From Halorussus aquaticus (GTDB lineage Archaea > Halobacteriota > Halobacteria > Halobacteriales > Haladaptataceae): a stretch of DNA of 64,000 nucleotides. The stretch covers positions 1,860,001 to 1,924,000 of the forward strand of contig NZ_CP100400.1 of the NCBI RefSeq assembly GCF_024218795.1. The letters are read 5' to 3'. Under the pieces are notes generated by a model. It was given only the letters and a program-made list of their open reading frames with translations. It was not told the origin of the DNA and searched no databases. The position numbers and the translations under genes are program-made. Shown one piece after another: positions 1 to 8,434 of the stretch. The stretch's first letter is position 1. Every line of letters starts with the position of its first letter.

Positions 1-45
1 CAGGCGCTCGGCCGGGACGACGCGAGCAGTCGCGGCCGCCTCTGA
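1..45 (+). CDS. 3' tail of an unidentified protein (partial)
   Basis: The first 14 codons of frame 1 are open and end in TGA at 43-45 (last residues SSRGRL). The tail is too short to identify. It lies 46 bp before polX on the same strand, so it may be the end of an upstream gene that continues outside the window. Confidence 0.3.
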   Translation, partial: QALGRDDASSRGRL

Positions 46-91
46 CCCCGACCGCAGACAGACTCACCCCGAACACGCGACGGATTCACTC

Positions 92-1876
92 ATGACACGC
101 AACGCCGAAATCGCCGACTTACTCGAAGAGTACGCCGACCTGCTGTCCGCGCAGGGCGTGGACTACAAGCCGAAGGTCTACGAGCGGGCGGCCGAGAGCA
201 TCCGCGACTCCCCGGAGGCCATCGAGGAGTTGGCCGCCGAGGGACCCGAGGCGGTCCAGCGGATTCAGGACGTGGGCGAGTCCATCTCGAAGAAGGTGGT
301 GGAGGCGGTCGAGACGGGCACGTTCGAGCAGTTGGAGGACGAGCGCAAGCAGATGCCGGTCGAGATGGCCGAACTCACGAGCGTCGAGGGCGTCGGTCCC
401 AAGACGGTGGGCGACCTCTACCGGGCGCTCGACGTGCGGGACTTAGACGACCTCGAACACGCCGCCCGCGAGGGACGGATTCGGGAGGTCTCCGGGTTCG
501 GCGAGAAGACCGAACAGAACATCCTCGACGGTATCCAGTTCGCCCGCGAGTCGCAGGGCCGGTCGCTGCTCGGCGACGCCCGTCCCGTCGGCGAGGCCGC
601 CTTGGAGTTCTTCGAGGCGATTCCGGAGGCGGGCCGGTGCGAACTCGCGGGGTCGCTCCGGCGGTGGAAACCGACCATCGGCGACATCGACGTGTTGGTC
701 GGGAGCGACGACCGGCAGGCGGTCATCGACGCGTTCACCGAGTGGGAGGAGGCCGACGAGGTAATCGAGGCCGGGACCGACAAGGCCAGCGTGCGCTCGG
801 ACGGCCAGCGCGTGGACCTCCGGGTCGTCGTGCCCGAGGAGTTCGGGAGCGCCATCCAGTACTTCACCGGGAGCAAGGAGCACAACATCCGGTTGCGGAA
901 CTACGCCATCGACCGGGGCTTCAAAATCAACGAGTACGGCGCGTTCGACGTCTCCGAGCTCGGCTCGGACGGCTCGTCGGACTCGTCCGACGACGTCTCG
1001 GAAGTCGAAGACCCCGATTCGGGCCAGCGAGTCGGCGACCGCGTCGCGGGCGAGACCGAGGCGGGGATGTACGAAGCGGTCGGCCTGCCGTACATCGAAC
1101 CCGAGATGCGCGAGGACCGCGGGGAGATAGCCGCCGCCGCGGACGGCGACCTGCCGGACCTCGTCGAGGAGGGCGAAATCCGGGGCGACCTCCACCTCCA
1201 CACCGAGTGGTCCGACGGCGGGTTCAGCGTCGCGGAGATGGCCGAGGCCGCGGCCGAGTTCGGCCACGACTACATCAGCGTCGCCGACCACGCGACCGGA
1301 CCGGGGATGGTCGGCGGCGTCGGACTGGACGACGAGGAGTTGCGCGAGCAGTTGGCCGAGATTCGGGCGATGGCCGACGACCTCCCCATCACCGTCTTCG
1401 CGGGCGTCGAGGCCAACATCGACAGGGACGGCGACATCAGCGTGAGCGACGACCTGCTGGCCGACCTCGACTGCGTGGTCGCCTCGCCCCACAGCGCGCT
1501 GGAAGGCGACGCCACCGACCGCATCGTCGCCGCCATCGAACACCCGAGCGTGGACATCGTCGGCCACCCGAGCGGGCGGATGATACACCAGCGCCCCGGC
1601 GTCGAGTTGGACATCGACGTGGTGGCCCGCGCCGCCGCCGACCACGGTACCGCCCTCGAAGTCAACAGCAGTCCCTACCGTCTCGACCTCTGGGGGAGCG
1701 CGGTCAAGCAGGCCGTCGAGGAGGGCGCGACCATCGCCATCGACACCGACGCCCACTCCCCGGCGGAGTACGAACACGTCCGGTACGGCGTCCACACCGC
1801 CCGGCGCGGGTGGGCGCAGGCCGACGATATCCTGAACACCCGCGACGCCGACGGCGTGCGGGAGTTCCTCGACTGA
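92..1876 (+). CDS. polX: DNA polymerase/3'-5' exonuclease PolX
   Basis: Family-X DNA polymerase for short gap filling in base-excision repair. The N-terminal helix-hairpin-helix region (about residues 1-150) holds the GVGPKT and GFGEKT DNA-binding turns. The nucleotidyltransferase core has GSLRRWK near residue 186 followed by GDIDVLV, whose aspartates bind metal. The C-terminal PHP domain starts with DLHLHTEWSD near residue 366 and continues with VADHA, a SPHSAL stretch, GHPSGR and DTDAHS, the metal ligands of a 3'-5' exonuclease. The 594 aa length is normal. A Ser/Asp-rich insert (about residues 290-302) sits between the two catalytic halves, and its DNA forms a perfect 8-bp hairpin with a TC loop at 975-992. 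The next gene starts one base after the stop, so the two are probably co-transcribed. Confidence 0.95.
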   Translation: MTRNAEIADLLEEYADLLSAQGVDYKPKVYERAAESIRDSPEAIEELAAEGPEAVQRIQDVGESISKKVVEAVETGTFEQLEDERKQMPVEMAELTSVEGVGPKTVGDLYRALDVRDLDDLEHAAREGRIREVSGFGEKTEQNILDGIQFARESQGRSLLGDARPVGEAALEFFEAIPEAGRCELAGSLRRWKPTIGDIDVLVGSDDRQAVIDAFTEWEEADEVIEAGTDKASVRSDGQRVDLRVVVPEEFGSAIQYFTGSKEHNIRLRNYAIDRGFKINEYGAFDVSELGSDGSSDSSDDVSEVEDPDSGQRVGDRVAGETEAGMYEAVGLPYIEPEMREDRGEIAAAADGDLPDLVEEGEIRGDLHLHTEWSDGGFSVAEMAEAAAEFGHDYISVADHATGPGMVGGVGLDDEELREQLAEIRAMADDLPITVFAGVEANIDRDGDISVSDDLLADLDCVVASPHSALEGDATDRIVAAIEHPSVDIVGHPSGRMIHQRPGVELDIDVVARAAADHGTALEVNSSPYRLDLWGSAVKQAVEEGATIAIDTDAHSPAEYEHVRYGVHTARRGWAQADDILNTRDADGVREFLD

Positions 1877-1877
1877 G

Positions 1878-2396
1878 ATGCCGACCCGAACGCCCGCGGA
1901 GTCGGCGCTCCTGCTCGACGCGATGCTGGGGAAACTGGCGACGTACCTCCGGATGTGCGGGTACGACGCGGCGTACGCGCTGGACCGCGAGGCGCGAAGC
2001 GCCTCGGAACGGACGAGCGGGGAGGAGCGATGCGACGACCCGGGAGGCGTCGAGGCCGACGACGACCTGCTGGCTCTCGCGGAATCGGAAGGACGATTGC
2101 TCGTGACTCGGGACGCGGAGTTGGCCGAGCGCGCCGACGGACTGCTACTGACGACGAAACCGGTGACCGACCAACTCCGAGAACTCTCCGACGCGGGGTT
2201 CGAACTCGAACTCTCGGACCCGACGCGGTGCGCCGAGTGCAACGCGGAGTTGGTGGCCGTCACGCCGGGTGCACAGACGCCGGAGTACGCGCCCGACACC
2301 GACGAGTTCCGGGTCTGGCGGTGCCCCGAGTGCGACCAGTATTTCTGGATGGGGAGCCACTGGGCGTCGGTCGAAGAGACGCTCTCGGACCGCTAA
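1878..2396 (+). CDS. Mut7-C RNase-fold domain protein with zinc ribbon
   Basis: The 172 aa protein matches the Mut7-C (DUF82) family, a PIN-like putative RNase domain followed by a zinc ribbon. The N-terminal LLLDAMLGKLATYLR carries the conserved aspartate, and LLVTRDAELA is the second acidic motif. The ribbon cysteines are CAEC near residue 118 and CPEC near residue 149, followed by YFWMGSHW. About 19 extra residues rich in Glu, Arg and Ser (about 37-55) sit between ALDR and GVEADDDLL. The DNA there holds a perfect 8-bp hairpin with a GAA loop (1988-2006). The start is one base after the polX stop. The 3' end overlaps the convergent small gene on the other strand. Confidence 0.85.
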   Translation: MPTRTPAESALLLDAMLGKLATYLRMCGYDAAYALDREARSASERTSGEERCDDPGGVEADDDLLALAESEGRLLVTRDAELAERADGLLLTTKPVTDQLRELSDAGFELELSDPTRCAECNAELVAVTPGAQTPEYAPDTDEFRVWRCPECDQYFWMGSHWASVEETLSDR

Positions 2397-2557
2397 CTCT
2401 CGTTTCGGTCCCGCGTCGCCGGAACGCGGACCGTCCGGTCGGACCCGAACAGGGCGAAGAGCGCGAAGAGTGCGAACAGCGCGGGTTCGTTCGCCCAGAC
2501 GCCGAAGACCCCCAGAACGCCTAGAACGCCGAGTCTGTTCACACGCATCTCGACCAT
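2393..2557 (-). CDS. Small hydrophobic repeat protein (51-54 aa)
   Basis: A short minus-strand frame encodes 54 aa, or 51 aa from the second ATG at 2548. It contains two low-complexity hydrophobic runs, LGVLGVLGVFG and LFALFALFALF, separated by WANEP, then a polar tail rich in Arg and Asp. From memory, haloarchaea have similar tiny proteins with LGLLGLLG and FGFFGFF runs; no function is known to me. The pattern suggests a membrane hairpin or an amphipathic peptide. Its TAG overlaps the stop codon of the convergent mut7-C gene by two bases. There is no shadow-gene explanation, because the opposite strand is intergenic here. Confidence 0.6.
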   Translation of the reverse strand: MVEMRVNRLGVLGVLGVFGVWANEPALFALFALFALFGSDRTVRVPATRDRNES

Positions 2558-2631
2558 GTGTGAGCATCAACAGTTCGACCGACAATTACCGTTTCCAGAA
2601 CACGTTCGCCGCGGCGGTCCGCGTCCGCGCC

Positions 2632-3573
2632 TCAACTGTTCGGTTCCCACTCCTCGCAGGCGTCCATGTTGCTCATCGTCCGACCGTAGAAGCCGCAGTG
2701 GGGTTGCATCCCCTCGTTGGTCCGGACGTACTGGAAGTGCTGGCAGTTGCCGCAGTAGGCGTCGGTGGTCGGGTGAGGACGGTCGGGGGCTTCGCCGTCG
2801 TCCAGCGGCGACCTGATGTCGTCGTCCGCCGCGGTCCCGCCGTCGCTGGTCGCGCTTCCGCGGCCGGGCGCTCCTCGCTCCGGTTGGTTCGTCTGCGTCG
2901 GCGTCTCGCCGTCGGGCGTGTCGCCGAAGAAGCCGACGCCGCCCATCCCGGGCGAGACCGGTTCGGGGTCGTTGTCGGGGTCCCCGGCGGCCGAGTCGGC
3001 CAGTCCCGTCCGGAGCGCGCGCAGGTCGTCCAAGTCGTCGAACTCGTCCAGTTCGCCCTTCCGGACCTCGACGGTGCGGACCTCTCCCTCGTGGCTCACT
3101 TCGAGCGTGACGGTCCCGCCGGGGTCGTTTCGCGTCTTGAAGTTGACCACGGCGACGAACAGGCACCCGAACGTGACCAGCGCGCCGAAGAAGTAGACGG
3201 CGACCACCGGCAGGGTCAACTGTCGGCCGTACCCGGCCCAGTGCTTCGGGTAGGCGTGGGTGAACAGCGCGACGCCGAGCAACGAGACCCCCGCACCGAT
3301 TGCGGCCGCGGCCCTGACGCGCTGGCTGGCGGGTAGGACGCTGAAGATACCAACGAACACCGCCGGAACGCCGAGTCCGGCGAGGACGCCCGCGACTTCC
3401 CGGGCACCGAGCGTGCCGAGACCGAACGCCGAGTGAACGTCCGTCGTGGAGAGCAGAATCGCGAACACGACGAGCGACACCCCGACGGCGAACAGACCGA
3501 CCCCGAGATAGAGCAGTCGGACGTTCCCCACCTCGCCGACGTTCTCCTCGTAGGCCTCCGCGAGGCTTGTCAT
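2632..3573 (-). CDS. Haloarchaeal four-helix membrane protein (DUF7139-like) with C-terminal Cys cluster
   Basis: The 313 aa integral membrane protein starts at MTSLAEAYEENVG; an upstream ATG would add eight residues and is less likely. Four hydrophobic segments lie at about residues 20-42, 50-72, 80-105 and 125-150. A cytosolic stretch with EVSHEGEVRTVEVRKG follows, then a long acidic Gly/Asp/Pro-rich linker. The end carries CGNC, HCGFYG and DACEEW, a likely zinc site, so this may be a sensor or scaffold. I recognise it as a conserved haloarchaeal family (DUF7139, from memory) without an assigned function. It stands alone on this strand. Confidence 0.75.
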   Translation of the reverse strand: MTSLAEAYEENVGEVGNVRLLYLGVGLFAVGVSLVVFAILLSTTDVHSAFGLGTLGAREVAGVLAGLGVPAVFVGIFSVLPASQRVRAAAAIGAGVSLLGVALFTHAYPKHWAGYGRQLTLPVVAVYFFGALVTFGCLFVAVVNFKTRNDPGGTVTLEVSHEGEVRTVEVRKGELDEFDDLDDLRALRTGLADSAAGDPDNDPEPVSPGMGGVGFFGDTPDGETPTQTNQPERGAPGRGSATSDGGTAADDDIRSPLDDGEAPDRPHPTTDAYCGNCQHFQYVRTNEGMQPHCGFYGRTMSNMDACEEWEPNS

Positions 3574-3762
3574 GGGCGGGTAATTGTGCGCGAACAAGTA
3601 AACGTTGCGTCAGACGCGCGTCGCATCCGGTCCCGTGTCCCGCCACCGGGGAGAAACTGAACTTTCCGAAGTCGTGGCGGACTCTGAACTCGGAAGTCGA
3701 AATGTTGAAAAACTAACTGATGCGTGGGGGTGACGCGAGAGGCAAAGCGCGAGCGACCGGGG

Positions 3763-4254
3763 TTACAGTCCCTCCAGCGACCGGAGTTTCTGTTCGACCG
3801 CGGGCGGCGCGGCGCTCGGGCCGTCGCGGACTCGGTGGTCCGGAATCAGCAGCGGCGCGGGGTTCCGGTCGAGCGCGGTCCGGACCGTGTTCAGGTCGTC
3901 CTCGTCGGTGTGGTCCACGCCGCTGGTCATCCGGGCCAGCGTCTCGACGTTTATCTGGTCTCCGTAGGGAATCTCTCGGACGCGTTCCAGCACGCGGCGC
4001 TGGTCGGTCGGCACCGTGAGCGCGACGGTCACGTCCGAGAAATCGTCCTCCTCGACGGCGTCGAGGTAGTCGAAGATGCGGTCGAGCAGGTCGTGGTCGG
4101 TCCGGGCCTGCTCGTCGGGCGTGTCCGGGAACGAGACGCTGAGGACGCGCCCGCTGGCGACTCCCAACTGGACGTATCGCTCCAGATACGACGAATCGCG
4201 CGCGAAGATGCCAGCGACGTCGCTCGGGTCCTCGGCCTCGACAGTGTCGTCCAT
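3763..4254 (-). CDS. Alkyltransferase-like (MGMT-fold) protein lacking the catalytic cysteine
   Basis: The 163 aa protein has the C-terminal fold of O6-alkylguanine-DNA alkyltransferase. IPYGDQINVETLARM (95-109) matches the helix-turn-helix entry (IPxGxVxTYxxLA in classic members). DLNTVRTALDRNPAP precedes the active-site loop. That loop reads IPDHRV (137-142), where true alkyltransferases have IPCHRV, so Asp139 replaces the methyl-accepting Cys. Bacterial ATL proteins also lack the cysteine (usually Trp) and flag alkylated bases for nucleotide excision repair. A similar damage-recognition role is inferred here. The start chosen is MDDTVEAEDP; the longer frame would run into the neighbouring regulator gene. 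Confidence 0.7.
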   Translation of the reverse strand: MDDTVEAEDPSDVAGIFARDSSYLERYVQLGVASGRVLSVSFPDTPDEQARTDHDLLDRIFDYLDAVEEDDFSDVTVALTVPTDQRRVLERVREIPYGDQINVETLARMTSGVDHTDEDDLNTVRTALDRNPAPLLIPDHRVRDGPSAAPPAVEQKLRSLEGL

Positions 4255-4301
4255 ACCCCGGGATTCGGCCGGTCCGGACTTGAAGATTCCGCGAGCGTCC
4301 G

Positions 4302-4637
4302 TCAGTCGAACCGCCACGTCTCGACCCGAGTCCGGTCGTCGTCTGCCGTCGAGACCCGGGCGGTCGCCGTGCCGTCGGCGACCTCGAAGACGACTCGCTC
4401 GATGCGGGACTCGTACACTCGGTAGTGGTTACCGTCGTCGTCGATGCGTGTACGCTCGGTCAGAAGTCCGCGCTCGACGAGTCGCGGCAGACGACGGTAC
4501 AGCGTCGAGTCGGGGACGCCGAACGCCTCGCGTATCGACTTGGCGGACACCGGACGCGAACTCGCCGCGGACAGAATCGCGCAGGTGTACCCGTCCAACA
4601 GTTCCAAGACAGCCTCTGGGGTACCTTCTTCGGCCAC
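4302..4637 (-). CDS. Winged helix-turn-helix transcriptional regulator
   Basis: The 111 aa protein has an ArsR/HTH_20-type winged helix. A first helix covers VLELLDGYTCAILSAA, the recognition region is VSAKSIREAFGVPDSTLYRRLPRLVERGLL, and the wing strand is HYRVYESRIERVVFEV. No ligand-binding domain is present, so it is a one-domain DNA binder. It lies upstream of the alkyltransferase-like gene on the same strand, 47 bp apart, so a shared transcript is possible. It is divergent from the response-regulator gene, and the shared intergenic region at 4638-4737 is AT-rich. Confidence 0.8.
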   Translation of the reverse strand: MAEEGTPEAVLELLDGYTCAILSAASSRPVSAKSIREAFGVPDSTLYRRLPRLVERGLLTERTRIDDDGNHYRVYESRIERVVFEVADGTATARVSTADDDRTRVETWRFD

Positions 4638-4737
4638 GTCGGGACCTTATTTTCTGTCACTCAAATGTTGTAAGGTGATTCCCGGAGGCGGGAACAGCCG
4701 CCGGGGTTTATCATTCGTCGAGTTCGTGGTCGGAATT

Positions 4738-5307
4738 ATGGGTGGGCGTGAATCCGGACCGACAGTTCTCCTCGTCGACGCCGACCCGACGCTCCGCGCG
4801 CTCTACGACGAGTGGTGTTCGGAGGTCGGGTCGGTGTCGGCCGTCGCCGACGCCGAGGCGGCGCTCGCGACGGTCGGCGAGGAGTTCGACGCGGTGTTGA
4901 CCGAACGGCGACTGCCCGACGCCACCGGACGCGAGTTGGTCGCGCGTCTCGCCGACGGCGACCGCTTCACCGGATTCGTCACCAGTGCGACCCCGACCGT
5001 CGACCTCGCGGACGCGCCCGTGGACGTGTACCTCCGAAAACCCGTCTCCCGCGACCAGTTCCGCGCGACTATCGAACGGTTCGAGGCGCTCTCCTCGGCC
5101 GACCCGGCGGTCCGGACCTGCGCGGCGCTCGCGGAGCGATACCGGGTTCTCCGCGCCGTAACGTCGGCGGAGGAGCGCCGGTCGAACGAGGCGTTCGTCC
5201 GGTTCGTCGCGCGGTACGAGTCGCTCCGACGCCGACACGCGAGCGAGATGGCCGACCTCCCGTCGCCGACCGCCGACCTGAGGCCGATTTCGGGTCCGTC
5301 GGCGTGA
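4738..5307 (+). CDS. Receiver-domain (HalX-like) protein with altered phospho-acceptor
   Basis: The 189 aa protein has a CheY-type receiver domain (about 8-115) and a short helical tail rich in Arg and Glu that resembles a reduced HalX domain. The start of the fold reads VLLVDADP (Asp14/Asp16). The position that normally holds the phosphorylated aspartate reads VLTERRLPDATG, giving Glu56 in place of Asp. The conserved lysine is present in LRKPVS (Lys101). The protein therefore probably is not phosphorylated in the usual way and may be locked in an active-like state (inference). No histidine kinase is adjacent. The ATG at 4738 follows the AT-rich divergent region. Confidence 0.8.
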   Translation: MGGRESGPTVLLVDADPTLRALYDEWCSEVGSVSAVADAEAALATVGEEFDAVLTERRLPDATGRELVARLADGDRFTGFVTSATPTVDLADAPVDVYLRKPVSRDQFRATIERFEALSSADPAVRTCAALAERYRVLRAVTSAEERRSNEAFVRFVARYESLRRRHASEMADLPSPTADLRPISGPSA

Positions 5308-5398
5308 CGTCCTGTTCTCCGTGCGTGCCGAACTCCGAGAAGGTCTGATTCTGATTCGAGTTCCGAACTCCCCGACCGCGGTCCGGGTAGACGCAAGC

Positions 5399-5406
5399 CT
5401 TATGTA
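5399..5406 (+). promoter_or_regulatory. TATA-like box of the trp operon
   Basis: CTTATGTA lies about 29 bp before the trpC ATG (5432), the usual haloarchaeal spacing between TATA box and transcription start. The transcript would have at most a few leader bases. I see no leader peptide rich in Trp codons. Confidence 0.5.
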
Positions 5407-5431
5407 CAATTCCGTCCGTTAATGCACAACG

Positions 5432-6247
5432 ATGAACGATAGCGAGGAACTCGCGCCCGCGGTCGCTTCCATCCTCCGGTCCGCGGAGGCCCGCGGCGAC
5501 CCGGAGGGCGGGCCGCTCTCGGTCGATGCTCGGTCGCTCCCCGCGGCCCTCTCTCGGGCGGAGACCGACGGGCGCGTCCCGGTCATCGCAGAGGTGAAGC
5601 CCACGAGTCCGACGACCGACGGGACCCGCGACGCCGACCCCGTGGAACTGGCCGAGCGCATGGTAGCGGGCGGCGCGGCCGCGCTCTCGGTGCTGTCCGA
5701 ACCGGACCACTTCGGGGGGTCGCCCGAGAACCTGCGGCGAGTCCGCGAGGCAGTGGACGTGCCGGTCCTCCGGAAGGACTTCGTCGTGCGCGAGAGCCAA
5801 CTCGACACCGTGGCGGCCGACGTGGTCCTGCTCATCGCCCGATTCGTCGGCGAGGACCTCGGTGACCTCGTGGCCGCCGCCGAGGAGCGCGGGTTCCAAC
5901 CGCTCGTGGAGGTCCACGACGCCGCGGAGTTGGAGCGAGCGGTCGCGGCGGGCGCGGAGCTAATCGGCGTGAACAACCGGGACTTGGCGAAGTTGGAGGT
6001 GGACCTCGAAACCTTCGAGACGGTCGCGCCACAAGCGCCCGACGACGTGACCCTCGTCGCGGAGAGCGGTATCGGTTCGCCCGACGACGCCCGCCGGATG
6101 GTCGAGGCGGGGGCCGACGGCCTGCTCGTCGGGAGCGCGATAATGGACGGCGTTTCGGAGTCCCCCTCCGGCGGCCGAGGGGCCGAGTCTCTCGAAACAG
6201 TTACGGAGAACACGCGGCGGTTGACGCGAGCGCGAACGCAGAGGTGA
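5432..6247 (+). CDS. trpC: Indole-3-glycerol-phosphate synthase
   Basis: TrpC closes the indole ring, converting carboxyphenylaminodeoxyribulose phosphate to indole-3-glycerol phosphate in tryptophan synthesis. The 271 aa TIM barrel shows the catalytic lysine in [11 protein letters not shown], the second lysine in [18 protein letters not shown] and the phosphate-binding VAESGI and GLLVGSAIM. The N-terminal helix carries [11 protein letters not shown] short Ser/Gly insert (SPSGGRG) lies near the C-terminus. The gene is first in trpC-trpB-trpA, with 7 bp to trpB. The branch enzymes TrpE, TrpG, TrpD and TrpF are not in the window. Confidence 0.95.
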   Translation: MNDSEELAPAVASILRSAEARGDPEGGPLSVDARSLPAALSRAETDGRVPVIAEVKPTSPTTDGTRDADPVELAERMVAGGAAALSVLSEPDHFGGSPENLRRVREAVDVPVLRKDFVVRESQLDTVAADVVLLIARFVGEDLGDLVAAAEERGFQPLVEVHDAAELERAVAAGAELIGVNNRDLAKLEVDLETFETVAPQAPDDVTLVAESGIGSPDDARRMVEAGADGLLVGSAIMDGVSESPSGGRGAESLETVTENTRRLTRARTQR

Positions 6248-6254
6248 CACAGAC

Positions 6255-7499
6255 ATGAGTAGCGAATCTAAATTCGGCGACTACGGCGGCCAGTACGTCC
6301 CAGAGGCGCTGATGCCCGCCATCGAAGAGTTGACAGACGCGTACGAGCGATACGTTCTCGACAACGAGGACGGGTTCGTGGACGAGTTCCGCGAGCGCCT
6401 GCGGGAGTTCGGCGGACGACCCACGCCCCTCCAGCGCGCGGACCGACTCTCGGAGCGGTACGACCGGGAGGTCTACCTCAAGCGCGAGGACCTGCTCCAC
6501 GGCGGCGCGCACAAGTTGAACAACGCGCTCGGGCAGGTCCTGCTGGCGAAGTACATGGGCAAGGAGCGCATCGTGGCCGAGACCGGCGCGGGCCAGCACG
6601 GCACCGCGACCGCCATGGCGTGCGCGCACCTCGGCATCGACTGCGAGATATACATGGGGCGGACCGACATCAACCGACAGCGTCCCAACGTCTTCCGGAT
6701 GCGCATCCACGACGCCGAGGTGAACCCGGTGGACATCGGGTCGGGGACGCTCAAGGAGGCCATCAACGAGACGATGCGCGACTGGGCGACCAACGTCGAG
6801 GACACCCACTACGTCATCGGGTCGGTCGTGGGACCACATCCGTTCCCCAAGATGGTGCGGGACTTCCAGTCGGTCATCAGCGAAGAGGCCCGCGAGCAGG
6901 TCCGGGACCACGCGGGCCGTCTCCCCGACAGCGTGGTCGCCTGCGCGGGCGGCGGGTCGAACACGATGGGCGCGTTCCACGAGTTCGTCGGCGACGAGGA
7001 CGTGGACCTCTACGCCGTCGAGGCTGGCGGGTCCTCGCTGACCATCGATGAGGAGGAGGGTCTCGCGCCCCACTCGGCGTCGCTCTCGACGGGCGACGAG
7101 GGCGTCCTCCACGGCGCGCGCACCAAACTCCTCCAGAATCCGGACGGGCAGATTCTGGAATCCCACAGCGTGAGCGCGGGGCTGGACTACTCCGGCGTCG
7201 GTCCGGAGTTGGCCTACCTCGCCGACGAGGGCCGGGTGACGCCGGTCAACGTCGGCGACGACGCCGCGCTCGAAGCGTTCCACCGACTCTCGAGGATGGA
7301 GGGCATCATCCCGGCGCTGGAGTCGAGTCACGCGCTGGCGTATCTGGAGGCGGCGGCGCTCGGCGACGCCCCGGACGACCTCGGGGACCTCGTCGTCGTC
7401 AACGTCTCGGGTCGGGGCGACAAGGACCTCGACACGGTCATCGAGGAGAGCGAGCGCCGCGACATCGACGCGGCCCCGACGATGGAGGTGTTCCGATGA
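6255..7499 (+). CDS. trpB: Tryptophan synthase beta chain
   Basis: TrpB joins indole and serine to give tryptophan, using pyridoxal phosphate. The 414 aa protein is the classic TrpB1 type. [15 protein letters not shown] is at the start. [13 protein letters not shown] contains the PLP lysine near residue 87. [12 protein letters not shown] carries the catalytic Glu region, and [12 protein letters not shown] is the phosphate-binding loop. It sits between trpC and trpA. Its stop overlaps the trpA ATG (ATGA), so translational coupling with the alpha chain is likely and the two probably form the channelled alpha2-beta2 complex. Confidence 0.97.
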   Translation: MSSESKFGDYGGQYVPEALMPAIEELTDAYERYVLDNEDGFVDEFRERLREFGGRPTPLQRADRLSERYDREVYLKREDLLHGGAHKLNNALGQVLLAKYMGKERIVAETGAGQHGTATAMACAHLGIDCEIYMGRTDINRQRPNVFRMRIHDAEVNPVDIGSGTLKEAINETMRDWATNVEDTHYVIGSVVGPHPFPKMVRDFQSVISEEAREQVRDHAGRLPDSVVACAGGGSNTMGAFHEFVGDEDVDLYAVEAGGSSLTIDEEEGLAPHSASLSTGDEGVLHGARTKLLQNPDGQILESHSVSAGLDYSGVGPELAYLADEGRVTPVNVGDDAALEAFHRLSRMEGIIPALESSHALAYLEAAALGDAPDDLGDLVVVNVSGRGDKDLDTVIEESERRDIDAAPTMEVFR

Positions 7500-8407
7500 G
7501 CGAAGACGAATCGGAGCTCGAAGCGACCGAGGAGTCGCTTCGGTGTTCGAGAATGGCCAGTGAGACCGAAGTGTCCGACGAGAGCGACGTCGAGGCCGCC
7601 TTCGCCGACGACCCGGCGCTGGTCTCGTACGTCGTGGCGGGCGACCCCGACGCAGAGAGTACCAAGGAGTACGTCCGGGCGCTCGTCCGCGGCGGGGCCG
7701 ACGTGATCGAACTCGGTCTGCCGTTCTCCGAACCCATCGCGGAGGGACCGACCATCCAGCAGGCCATCCGCCGGGCGCTCGACGGGGGGATGACTCCCGA
7801 CCGCTACTTCGACCTCGTGGCGGCGTTGCGCGAGGACGTGGACGTCCCGCTGGTCTGCATGACCTACTACAATCTCATCTATCAGTACGGCTCCCGGAAG
7901 GGACGTGACGGAGTGGAACCCTTCGTGGAGGCCGCCGCCGAGGCGGGCATCTCGGGACTCGTCGTTCCGGACCTGCCGGTGGACGAGAGCGACCCGCTGA
8001 AGGAGGCCTGCGAGGCGCACGGTCTCGACCTCGTGTTCATCGTCGCGCCGACCACCACCGACGAGCGACTCCGCCGGATGCTTGACCGCGCGTCCGGGTT
8101 CGTCTACGTGCAGGGGCGACTGGGAACGACGGGCGCGCGGTCGGACGTGAGCAGCGAGACCCACGGCAGTCTCGACCGACTCGACGATACCGACCTGCCG
8201 AAGGCGGTCGGCTTCGGCATCAGCGAGCGCGAACACGCCCGGGAAATCGTCGCGGGCGGCGCGGACGGCGTCGTCGTCGGGAGCGCGTTCGTGGACATCG
8301 TTGCGGAAGGGGAGTCGGTCGCCGACCGACTCGAAGCCAAGGCCCGCGAACTCAAGGAGGGCGCGGTGGAAGGCGGCGAGAAAGTACCGGAACCAGAACG
8401 AACTTAA
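7496..8407 (+). CDS. trpA: Tryptophan synthase alpha chain
   Basis: TrpA cleaves indole-3-glycerol phosphate to indole and glyceraldehyde 3-phosphate and passes indole to TrpB. The 303 aa TIM barrel shows [19 protein letters not shown], in which the first Glu is the catalytic residue and the usual second Asp (LADGP) is Glu. It also has the YNLIYQYG loop, [10 protein letters not shown] and [11 protein letters not shown]. The N-terminus is about 30 residues longer than typical and acidic. Its DNA contains a perfect 9-bp palindromic arm pair at 7519-7542. An internal ATG at 7553 after the palindrome is an alternative start, but the ATGA overlap with trpB favours 7496. Confidence 0.95.
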   Translation: MSEDESELEATEESLRCSRMASETEVSDESDVEAAFADDPALVSYVVAGDPDAESTKEYVRALVRGGADVIELGLPFSEPIAEGPTIQQAIRRALDGGMTPDRYFDLVAALREDVDVPLVCMTYYNLIYQYGSRKGRDGVEPFVEAAAEAGISGLVVPDLPVDESDPLKEACEAHGLDLVFIVAPTTTDERLRRMLDRASGFVYVQGRLGTTGARSDVSSETHGSLDRLDDTDLPKAVGFGISEREHAREIVAGGADGVVVGSAFVDIVAEGESVADRLEAKARELKEGAVEGGEKVPEPERT

Positions 8408-8434
8408 CCACCACTTGCCACAGTTTCACATACT

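Noticed and set aside
443-2299. Long minus-strand open frames over polX, and similar frames opposite most genes
   Set aside because: High GC and strong codon bias in the true gene leave the opposite strand open; the translated sequences have unnatural composition and no family match.
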